Below are positions 34,230 to 41,540 of a stretch of DNA of 61,553 nucleotides, piece after piece (positions within the stretch are counted from its first letter, which is position 1; the number at the start of each line of letters is the position of its first letter). The notes beneath the pieces are model-generated. The model did no database searches. It worked only from the letters and a program-made list of their open reading frames with translations, and was not told where the DNA came from. Source of the stretch: Salegentibacter agarivorans (GTDB taxonomy: Bacteria > Bacteroidota > Bacteroidia > Flavobacteriales > Flavobacteriaceae); NCBI RefSeq assembly GCF_900113135.1, contig NZ_FOOH01000024.1:1-61553 (forward strand), read 5' to 3'. The position numbers were made by a program, and so were the translations under genes.

Positions 34230-35783
34230 GTGGAGTTTAGCGAAATAGACATTTTGCAAATTGAGGAAAAAGGATTATCAACCCAGGAGGTTGAAAGACA
34301 AATCCAGATATTTGAAAGAGGAAATATAAAAGTAGATATTCAACAGGCGGCGACCGTAGGAAATGGCATTTTTGTCTATTCAGTAGAAGATCAAAAAAAA
34401 TATATTCAAACATTTGAAGATAAAAAGGAGCATTTAGACCTTTTAAAATTTGTACCCGCTTCTGGCGCGGCAACACGAATGTTTAAGGCATTTCACAATT
34501 TTGCAGATGAATTTGATCCTGAAAAAACAAGCTTACGAGATTATTTAGACAGTAAAGATGATAAAAACCTTCAGTTGTTTTTTGAGAAAATGGATAAACT
34601 TCCATTTTATAAAGTCGCTTCCAAAAAAGCCAAAGAAAATCACCCAGATTTTTCAGAAAAATCTAATGACAAACGACATCTGATTTTGGTGAAAACCATG
34701 TTGTATGAAAATGGACTTGGGTTAAGCGACTTGCCAAAAGGTTTGGTTCCTTTCCACCAATATAACGATTATACCGCTACGGCTTTTGAAGAGCATTTGC
34801 ATAGTGCAGCGAAATATCTTTCAGTAAACGGCGTGACAAAACTACATTTTACTGTAGCTGAAGGTGATAAAGAGAAGTTTGAAGAAGAATTTGAAAACAT
34901 TAAAGAAAGAGTAGAAGAGGCTAATCACACTAAATTTGAAATTTCTTATTCTAACCAGGATCCAAAAACGGATACGATTGCGGTGGATAAAGAAAATAAT
35001 CCCTTTAGAGATGAAGATAACAGGATTTTCTTTAGACCCGGCGGGCATGGTGCATTAATAGAAAATCTGAATAAACAAGAAGCCGATCTTATTTTTGTTA
35101 AAAATATAGATAACGTGGTCGTTAATACCAATTTGCCAAAAGTGGTAGAAATGAAAAAAATGCTGGGTGGTAAATTAATAGCGCTGCAAAACCAGGTTTT
35201 TGAATATATGCAAAACCTTGACGGTGGGAATAATTCTGAAGCTAAATTAGACGAGATTGCTGAATTTTTGGAGAATGAACTGTTTGTAAAGGTAACTTCA
35301 TCTTTTAACAAATTTACGGGGGAAGAAAAAACGCAATATTTGTGTAAAAAATTAGACCGTCCATTAAGAGTTTGCGGAATGGTGAAAAACGAAGGTGAAC
35401 CCGGCGGCGGACCTTTCTTAGTTAAAAATGAAGATGGAGAGATCTCGCTTCAAATTATTGAAGGTGCGCAAATAGATAAAAATAATTCAGAGCAATTAGA
35501 GATTCTAAATAATTCTACACATTTTAATCCGGTAGATATAGCGTGTAGCCTTAAAAACCATAAAGGAGAAAGTTTTGATCTTAATAATTATGTAGATGAA
35601 AATATGAGTTTTATTGCAGATAAAACCAAAGATGGCAAACCTCTAAAAGCCCTGGAGCGCCCTGGCTTATGGAATGGCGGTATGGCTTACTGGAATACGG
35701 TTTTTGTAGAAGTTCCGGTAGAGACCTTTAACCCGGTAAAAACAGTAGCCGATCTTTTAAAACCCTCTCATCAGGCCAAATAA
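34230..35783 (+). CDS. DUF4301 family protein
   Basis: 517 residues, GTG start 2 nt after the kinase gene. 'FVPASGAATRMFKAFHNF' near residue 70 looks like a sugar-nucleotide pyrophosphorylase loop, and 'FFRPGGHGALIENLN' occurs near residue 267. These fit DUF4301, a Bacteroidota family with a nucleotidyltransferase-like fold and no established function. The tight packing with the kinase, transporter and arfB genes suggests one operon. The biochemical role is unknown. Confidence 0.75.
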   Translation: MEFSEIDILQIEEKGLSTQEVERQIQIFERGNIKVDIQQAATVGNGIFVYSVEDQKKYIQTFEDKKEHLDLLKFVPASGAATRMFKAFHNFADEFDPEKTSLRDYLDSKDDKNLQLFFEKMDKLPFYKVASKKAKENHPDFSEKSNDKRHLILVKTMLYENGLGLSDLPKGLVPFHQYNDYTATAFEEHLHSAAKYLSVNGVTKLHFTVAEGDKEKFEEEFENIKERVEEANHTKFEISYSNQDPKTDTIAVDKENNPFRDEDNRIFFRPGGHGALIENLNKQEADLIFVKNIDNVVVNTNLPKVVEMKKMLGGKLIALQNQVFEYMQNLDGGNNSEAKLDEIAEFLENELFVKVTSSFNKFTGEEKTQYLCKKLDRPLRVCGMVKNEGEPGGGPFLVKNEDGEISLQIIEGAQIDKNNSEQLEILNNSTHFNPVDIACSLKNHKGESFDLNNYVDENMSFIADKTKDGKPLKALERPGLWNGGMAYWNTVFVEVPVETFNPVKTVADLLKPSHQAK

Positions 35784-35789
35784 TTTGTT

Positions 35790-36191
35790 TTGGACGAGCA
35801 ACAAATAATACGGGAACTTAGTTTTAAAGCCGTGCGCAGTTCTGGTGCCGGCGGGCAGCACGTTAATAAAACTTCTTCTAAAGTTGAACTTTATTTTGAT
35901 TTAGAAGCTTCAGAAGGACTTTTAGAAGAAGAGAAAGCGCGATTAATTAAAAAACTGGCTACTCGATTAACCAAAGAGAACCTTTTAATTCTCAATAGTG
36001 AAGAAAGTAGAAGTCAGCATAAAAACAAAGAGCTGGTAATTGCAAAATTCTTTGAATTACTTCGGGAGAATATTAAAAAACCAAAACCAAGAAAGAAAAC
36101 TAAACCCAGCAAAGCTGCAAAGTTAAAACGCCTAAAAGCGAAAAAGATTAATGCTGAAAAGAAAGCTAGAAGAAACGATCCTTTAAAATAA
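35790..36191 (+). CDS. arfB: Alternative ribosome-rescue factor (ArfB/YaeJ type)
   Basis: 133 residues. The catalytic GGQ loop lies in 'RSSGAGGQHVNKTSSKVEL' (16-34) and the C-terminus is very rich in Lys and Arg, as in ArfB, which enters the empty mRNA channel of stalled ribosomes and releases the peptide. No codon-recognition domain is present, ruling out RF1 and RF2. TTG start 6 nt after DUF4301. Confidence 0.9.
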   Translation: MDEQQIIRELSFKAVRSSGAGGQHVNKTSSKVELYFDLEASEGLLEEEKARLIKKLATRLTKENLLILNSEESRSQHKNKELVIAKFFELLRENIKKPKPRKKTKPSKAAKLKRLKAKKINAEKKARRNDPLK

Positions 36192-36632
36192 GTGAGGCCT
36201 TTTTCTACATAAGTGTAGAAAAAATCTACAAGAATATCCCTGGTTTTGTGAAAACCTAAAAACAATAAAATTTTAAAATGTTAATTTTCAATAGATTAAA
36301 ATTGTAGGATTTTACTGGTACAATTTTTTATATGTAATTATTGCTAAATTAATATTAAATATAGCAGCTTAAGATACTGTTGTATAATTTAGATTTTCGG
36401 AGAAAAAGAGGCCTTAGGGTCTCTTTTTTTGTTTCATAAAATTAGTAATTCTACATTTCTACATAATGTTCTCTTAAAAACCCCAGCTTTCTACATAACA
36501 AATTCCCAATTAATTTATTGCGTATTTTGTAAAAAGCTTATTGTTAGATAGTTAGTTAATATTATAAGACTTTGGTATAATTCTTCCTTTATACCTATCA
36601 TATTTAAACCACAAACTTAAAACCTTATTATT
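36192..36632 (+). other. 440-nt gene-free region with a terminator in the middle
   Basis: No credible ORF. A TGCTA/TAGCA inverted repeat lies at about 36343-36367. A terminator at 36404-36429 (GAGGCC/GGTCTC plus seven T) ends some transcript, either arfB read-through or a small RNA starting near 36355. The 5' part has low GC and no feature I can name. Confidence 0.5.
36404..36429 (+). terminator. Intrinsic terminator
   Basis: GAGGCC TTAG GGTCTC stem-loop followed by a T-run, about 215 nt after the arfB stop. Its stem resembles the terminator at 37304-37328. Confidence 0.75.
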
Positions 36633-36974
36633 ATGAAAAAGCTAGTATTAACTTTAATGGCTGCAGCCGGAATGTTCTTATTCAGTCAAAATGCACAAGC
36701 GCAGGTAGAAGAGCCAGAAGAAATGGAACAAATTGAGAGCGTAGAAGAAGCTCAGGAAACAAAAGACGATTATAAAGAAGTTGATGTATTGGCTCTTCCG
36801 CAAGCAATTAAAGATGCGGTAATGACCGATATGAATGGAGCCGTAGCTGAAGAAGCCTGGGTAAAAGAAAAAGAGGGTAAGAAAGTATATAAACTATCAC
36901 TTAATGTAGATGGTGAAAAGAAAAAAGCTTACATCGATGCTGAGGGAAATTGGATCAAAAAAGAAGAGAAATAG
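36633..36974 (+). CDS. Small secreted protein, PepSY-like
   Basis: 113 residues. Signal peptide 1-23 ending 'QNAQAQ'. An acidic linker (Glu-rich, about 25-48) is followed by a 65-residue domain: 'LPQAIKDAVMTDMNGAVAEEAWV' split around the middle, then 'KKVYKLSLNVDGEKKKAYID' and 'EGNWIKKEE'. This resembles PepSY/BLIP-like periplasmic domains of Bacteroidota. It stands alone between two gene-free stretches. Function unknown. Confidence 0.75.
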   Translation: MKKLVLTLMAAAGMFLFSQNAQAQVEEPEEMEQIESVEEAQETKDDYKEVDVLALPQAIKDAVMTDMNGAVAEEAWVKEKEGKKVYKLSLNVDGEKKKAYIDAEGNWIKKEEK

Positions 36975-37004
36975 ATTAACTACTTGCTAACTAACCTTAA
37001 ATTT

Positions 37005-37050
37005 CCGTTGGATATATTTACCCTACAAACTTCCAACGGAAATTTTTTTT
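37005..37050 (+). terminator. Terminator of the small secreted protein gene
   Basis: TTCCGTTGG/CCAACGGAA stem with a long loop followed by eight T, 30-75 nt after the stop. Confidence 0.85.
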
Positions 37051-37144
37051 AAGAAATTTTAGCTGGAATTTAAGAGAAACCAACTCCTTCGGCACCAGAA
37101 AATAACATAAAGTAAGTAGAAAATTCTGTATATTTAGGGTAGAA

Positions 37145-37331
37145 TGTAAACTTGAACGGTTTTAGGACCATTGGGACCTGCTAACTAACACTTTTAGCCG
37201 TTTAAGTTAAGCTGAAAGATTTATGACGATTTACTTAATGTAGTCTGGAAAATGGATACCACCCAATGACACTTTTTAATAAAAATTTAGATTGTCATTG
37301 ATAGAGACCTTTAACGAGGTCTCTTTTTTTA
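37145..37331 (+). ncRNA. Candidate small RNA upstream of the NtrC-type regulator
   Basis: The 420-nt gap before the regulator has no ORF but contains a promoter-like TATATTTA at about 37131, an inverted repeat CAATGACA (37264-37271) / TGTCATTG (37293-37300), and directly after it a terminator GAGACCT/AGGTCTC plus seven T (37304-37328). Two consecutive hairpins ending in a T-run are typical of a small RNA 3' end. The 5' end is a guess. It could instead be an attenuator, but the regulator has its own promoter after the terminator. Confidence 0.35.
37304..37328 (+). terminator. Intrinsic terminator
   Basis: GAGACCT TTAACG AGGTCTC followed by seven T, ahead of the promoter of the NtrC-type regulator. 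Confidence 0.85.
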
Positions 37332-37364
37332 TGCTTATTTTAAACCCAATGAATTTTAGATTGT

Positions 37365-37372
37365 TAAATTTG
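37365..37372 (+). promoter_or_regulatory. Probable -7 element for the NtrC-type regulator
   Basis: TAAATTTG matches TAnnTTTG and lies 23 nt before the ATG at 37396. Confidence 0.5.
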
Positions 37373-37395
37373 CAAGACGATTTAAATTGAGATCA

Positions 37396-38748
37396 ATGAC
37401 AAAAATCCTTATAGTTGAAGATGATGTTCCTTTTGGGACTATGTTGAAAACATTTTTAATCAAGCGCGACTATGAGGTTGAATTGGTTTTTTCTGGCTTA
37501 GAAGCTTTTAAGAAACTTAAAGCTAATTTTTTTAACCTTATCCTTTCAGATGTAAGATTGCCAGACACTAGTGGTCTTGATATCTTAAAACAGGTAAAGT
37601 TAGAAAATGCCGGTACGCAGGTTATTATTATGACCAGTTATGCTGAAATTAGCATGGCTGTAGAAGCTATGAAAAATGGTGCTTTCGATTATGTTTCCAA
37701 ACCATTTAGACCAGAATCTATTTTACAAACAATTAAAAATGCTTTAACCCATACAGAAGTACAACCCACTGTTGAAAAAAGACCTGAGAAAACACAAAGA
37801 ACAGATTCTTTGCAAGGGACGAGTTTTGTGAAAGGTGTTAGTGAAGCTGCTTTAAAACTAAGTGATTATATAGAATTAGTTGCTCCAACCAATATGTCGG
37901 TTTTAATTATGGGAGAAAGTGGAACCGGAAAAGAACAGGTTGCAAAAAGTATCCATAAACAAAGTAAACGTGCTGATGCCCCTTTTATCGCTGTAGATTG
38001 TGGTGCTATTCCTAGAGAACTGGCGTCCAGTGAATTTTTTGGTCATTTAAAAGGATCTTTTACCGGTGCTATAAACGATAAAACCGGGCATTTTGAAGCG
38101 GCAAACGGTGGTACTCTTTTTCTTGATGAAATTGGAAACCTAAGTTATGAACTCCAGGTGCAATTACTACGAGCTTTACAGGAAAGAAAAATAAAACCGG
38201 TAGGAAGTAATAATGAAATTCAGGTAGATATAAGGGTAATCACGGCCACTAACGAAGATCTTGCGCAAGCGGTGAAAGAAGGGGAGTTTAGGGAAGATCT
38301 TTATCACCGTCTTAATGAATTCTCTATTAAAGTTCCTGCTTTAAAAGAGCGCAAAGAAGATTTAATGCTTTTTGCTGAATATTTTTTGGAAGAAGCAAAT
38401 GCTGAATTGGAAAAAAATGTGATTGGTTTTACCGAAAGTGCTATTGAAGCTTTTAAAAACTATAACTGGCCGGGAAACCTAAGGGAGTTAAAGAATATGG
38501 TAAAACGTGCGGTACTGCTAACGCAAGATGATATGATTCCTCTTAAAGTATTGCCTCATGAAATAGCCACTGCTTCCCAATCTAATACAGAAACTGAATA
38601 CGGTTTATTTAAAAATAAGAACGAAGAACAGCTTATTTTAGACGCTTTGGAGAAAGCTGGTGGTAATAAAAGTAAGGCGGCAAGATTGCTTTCTATAGAT
38701 CGTAAAACCCTTTATAATAAGCTAAAGCAATACGATATTAAACTTTAA
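37396..38748 (+). CDS. Sigma-54-dependent response regulator (NtrC family)
   Basis: 450 residues. Receiver domain 1-115 with 'LIVEDD' and phosphorylatable D52 ('LILSDVRLPDTSG'). AAA+ domain about 145-375 with Walker A 'GESGTGKE' (173-180), the sigma-54 contact loop reading GSFTGA (220-225) instead of the usual GAFTGA, and Walker B 'GTLFLDEIGNL'. The Fis-type HTH at the C-terminus is 'GGNKSKAARLLSIDRKTLYN'. It activates promoters of the RpoN type. Its last 11 bp overlap the convergent hybrid kinase, its probable partner. Confidence 0.93.
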   Translation: MTKILIVEDDVPFGTMLKTFLIKRDYEVELVFSGLEAFKKLKANFFNLILSDVRLPDTSGLDILKQVKLENAGTQVIIMTSYAEISMAVEAMKNGAFDYVSKPFRPESILQTIKNALTHTEVQPTVEKRPEKTQRTDSLQGTSFVKGVSEAALKLSDYIELVAPTNMSVLIMGESGTGKEQVAKSIHKQSKRADAPFIAVDCGAIPRELASSEFFGHLKGSFTGAINDKTGHFEAANGGTLFLDEIGNLSYELQVQLLRALQERKIKPVGSNNEIQVDIRVITATNEDLAQAVKEGEFREDLYHRLNEFSIKVPALKERKEDLMLFAEYFLEEANAELEKNVIGFTESAIEAFKNYNWPGNLRELKNMVKRAVLLTQDDMIPLKVLPHEIATASQSNTETEYGLFKNKNEEQLILDALEKAGGNKSKAARLLSIDRKTLYNKLKQYDIKL

Positions 38749-41155
38749 TCTCCTGCTCCAGTTCTTCCATTAAATTTAAAATGTTAGCTTTTAGCTGTAG
38801 AAATTCTTCATCAGAAAAAACTTCTTGTTGTTCCAGTCTTTCAAATTGCCCTGCCTGCTGCCTGGCATTTATTTGTTTTAACATAGGCACCATTTTATGC
38901 GCCAGGCGCGCTACCTCTTTAGCATCATTTTTCTTCCTGGCAATGGCAATAAGTTCAATTTGCGATCTGGAACTTTCTATGAAAGCTTCTAAAATGGTTT
39001 GTACTGCTTTTTGATCTCCAGCCGAAAAATCATAAATATCCTGCAAATCATAAGTATTTTTCGTAGAATTCTGGAGGTTATTATTTACTTTTTGCTTCAG
39101 GTTAAGTTTAAAAATTTCGGCAATACTTTGTTGTAATTTTCCGGGTTTATAAGGTTTTAAAAGGCTTTTATTAAATCCGGCAAGTTTATAAGTTTCAGCA
39201 TCAATATCGGTCCTGCCAGATAAAGCTATCACCGGTAATTCACTTACTTTATATTTTTTCCTGATATTTTTAATAAGATCAAAACCATCCATTTCTGGCA
39301 TTTGAATATCGGTTAAAACCAAAGAATAGTTTTTATTTTCCAGTTTTTTCAGTGCGTCATTTCCGTTTAGGGCACTGTCGCATTGCATTCCCATAGATTT
39401 TAGCAATTCCCGCGTTAAAGAAAGCTGCGATGGTTCATCATCAACAATAAGGGCAGTTTTACCGCTCAGGTCTGGCATTTCTACAAGTGTTGATACTTCT
39501 GCGGTTGTTGTTGCCTCGCCAGGAAGTTTTCTAACCGGAATAAAAACTGTAAATTCACTACCTTGTCCCTGCTCACTTTCAAGCTTTAGATCGCCTTTTA
39601 GTAATTCGGTAAGACTTTTTGTGATAGTAAGTCCCAGGCCGGTACCGCCATATGCTTTTTCAATTTTCGTATTTTCCTGTGAAAATTCTTCAAAAATCTC
39701 ATCCTGTTTTTCTTTGGAAATTCCTATCCCGGTGTCTTTTACCGAAATAATCAGACAATAGCTATCTTCAATTTCTTTTTTAAGATGAATACCTACTCTT
39801 ATTTCTCCTTCGTGGGTAAATTTACAGGCATTAGTGATGAGGTTGGCGATAATTTGTTTTATTCTAAAGGGATCACTAAGCACCTGTGTATCGGTTTCTT
39901 CTGAAGCTTCAAAAATCACCTCCACCTTTTCATTCTTTGTGGCCGGTAAAGAGTTATAAACGGTGTCTCTTATAAGTTTTGCGGGGTTAAAAGGAAGTTT
40001 TTCCACAGTCATTTTACCTGCTTCCAGCTTAGAAAGATCCAATAAATCGTTTACTAAATGCAGAATAAAATTAGAGGATTTCTTCACCTGATCCATATAA
40101 TGCGACTGCTTGCTATTTAGCGAAGATTTTTCAATTAGATCTGTGTAGCCAATAAGTGTGTTTAGTGGAGAGCGTAAATCGTGGGTAATTGCAGCCATAA
40201 ATTGCTCACGTTTCTTTAGCAAACTTTCAGCAAAATCTTTGGCTTCTTCTAATTCTCTTCGGTATTGCTGACTTTTAGTAATATCCTGAATTATAAAAAT
40301 AAGTGACAGTAAAATAATTAAGAAACTCACAATTCCTGCTATAAGGAAGATTTGCGAACTTTCTTCAATCATATTTTGAGAGATTTTGGCGCGTTGTATA
40401 GATGCTTCCCGTTCTTCCTGCTCAATTTTTCCCAGCAAACGTCTTAGCTGCTGGTTAATAATCATATCGTTTTCAAGGAATTGCTGTTCCTTTTCGTCTA
40501 CCGTGTTTTGAAACCTCCTATTGGCAATCTCCAGTTGGCTTAGTACATTTCTAACCGAACCAATAATAGAATCGGCGGTGCGGTTGGTGAGTTGTTCAGC
40601 GTTATCTTCTCGGGAATATTCCAGCAACCTAATTAATAACCTGCGTTGGTGCGGTTCCAGGTTGGAGAAACGTTGCCTGTAATTGTAATCGTTAAAAGAA
40701 GGGTCTACTTTTCTAAGTTCATTTAAAACCTGCGAATAATAATTTTGGTTACGTTGCTGCTCCCTTAATTTGTAAAGTTCCTGGAGGTTGGAGGTTTTGT
40801 CTGAAAGCAATTCAGCAATACTGTCTAATTCATTTTTCATAGAATTATCAGCATAGCTGTTTTTTAAATTTTGGATATCAAGTTGAATACTGTCTATTTG
40901 AAGTTGATACTTTTCCAAATCGGCTTCATTTCCGGTTTGAATAAGCTGCCTGCTTAAATTTTCGGTTTCAAAAAGACTGGTAGTAATATCACTTAGCAGA
41001 AATAATTGCTCATTATTGTTGCTGTTATTTTCTGAAACTTCACTAAAAGCAACCACCTGTTTCCATACAAACCATACGGCAAGGGCTGCCAGTGCGGCTA
41101 TCAAAAGATATCCGCCAATCACTTTATAAGTTATTGACTGCTTTGTGTTTCGCAT
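38738..41155 (-). CDS. Hybrid sensor histidine kinase with receiver and HPt domains
   Basis: 805 residues. Membrane helices at about 12-31 and 268-290 enclose a 230-residue helical periplasmic sensor of the CHASE3/four-helix type. HisKA with H325 ('AAITHDLRSPLNTLIGYTDL'), HATPase with 'TNACKFTHEG', 'DTGIGIS' and 'GGTGLGLTI', receiver with D616 ('LVLTDIQMPEMDG'), and a C-terminal HPt with H753 ('ARLAHKMVPMLK'). This is a full His-Asp-His phosphorelay in one chain, with the NtrC-type regulator as the likely final Asp acceptor. The genes are convergent and overlap by 11 bp. Confidence 0.93.
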   Translation of the reverse strand: MRNTKQSITYKVIGGYLLIAALAALAVWFVWKQVVAFSEVSENNSNNNEQLFLLSDITTSLFETENLSRQLIQTGNEADLEKYQLQIDSIQLDIQNLKNSYADNSMKNELDSIAELLSDKTSNLQELYKLREQQRNQNYYSQVLNELRKVDPSFNDYNYRQRFSNLEPHQRRLLIRLLEYSREDNAEQLTNRTADSIIGSVRNVLSQLEIANRRFQNTVDEKEQQFLENDMIINQQLRRLLGKIEQEEREASIQRAKISQNMIEESSQIFLIAGIVSFLIILLSLIFIIQDITKSQQYRRELEEAKDFAESLLKKREQFMAAITHDLRSPLNTLIGYTDLIEKSSLNSKQSHYMDQVKKSSNFILHLVNDLLDLSKLEAGKMTVEKLPFNPAKLIRDTVYNSLPATKNEKVEVIFEASEETDTQVLSDPFRIKQIIANLITNACKFTHEGEIRVGIHLKKEIEDSYCLIISVKDTGIGISKEKQDEIFEEFSQENTKIEKAYGGTGLGLTITKSLTELLKGDLKLESEQGQGSEFTVFIPVRKLPGEATTTAEVSTLVEMPDLSGKTALIVDDEPSQLSLTRELLKSMGMQCDSALNGNDALKKLENKNYSLVLTDIQMPEMDGFDLIKNIRKKYKVSELPVIALSGRTDIDAETYKLAGFNKSLLKPYKPGKLQQSIAEIFKLNLKQKVNNNLQNSTKNTYDLQDIYDFSAGDQKAVQTILEAFIESSRSQIELIAIARKKNDAKEVARLAHKMVPMLKQINARQQAGQFERLEQQEVFSDEEFLQLKANILNLMEELEQEIKV

Positions 41156-41169
41156 AGAACTGTTACAAC

Positions 41170-41177
41170 CAAAATTA
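41170..41177 (-). promoter_or_regulatory. Possible -7 element for the hybrid kinase
   Basis: Minus strand TAATTTTG, 15 nt before the kinase ATG. Confidence 0.4.
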
Positions 41178-41320
41178 CACCATTTAAACGAAATGAAAAT
41201 AGCATAATCCTGGATCTTATAATTTTCGTACCTGTTTAAATTTGAAGTCCTTTGCTAAGCTAATGGTTTATAGGGCTGAATTATTGGCTCCAAAATTATG
41301 GGAATTCCATAAAAGCTTTA

Positions 41321-41328
41321 TACATTTG
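41321..41328 (+). promoter_or_regulatory. Probable -7 element for the TPP riboswitch transcript
   Basis: TACATTTG matches TAnnTTTG and lies just ahead of the aptamer, so the riboswitch would form almost from the 5' end. Confidence 0.5.
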
Positions 41329-41334
41329 CCGCAA

Positions 41335-41425
41335 ATCTCAAAGGGGTGCCACTTAAGTGTGGCTGAGATCATACCCAAAGAACCTGGGCAGGTAATGCTG
41401 CCAAGGGATACGCGCAAGTAGCGCA
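41335..41425 (+). promoter_or_regulatory. TPP riboswitch (THI box)
   Basis: The conserved THI-box blocks are in order: GGGGTGCC at 41343, GGCTGAGAT at 41361, ACCCAAAGAACCTG at 41373-41386, GGTAATGCTG at 41391, and AAGGGATAC. The aptamer binds thiamine pyrophosphate. The intervening stems (for example P3 with CACTTAAGTGTG) also pair. It is followed by an intrinsic terminator, so it probably works by transcription attenuation of the TonB receptor gene. Confidence 0.95.
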
Positions 41426-41437
41426 AACGTATGTTAC

Positions 41438-41484
41438 TCCTGAAAATGCCATAACACCGGTGGGCAATTTCAGGATTTTTTTTT
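41438..41484 (+). terminator. Expression-platform terminator of the TPP riboswitch
   Basis: TCCTGAAA-TGCC and GGCA-TTTCAGGA form a stem with a loop, followed by nine T, 57 nt before the receptor start. Binding of TPP would favour it. Confidence 0.85.
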
Positions 41485-41540
41485 ATCTAATTTTAACCAA
41501 AGAATAATAGCCCCTTTTATTCGTAAATAATTTATTACGA

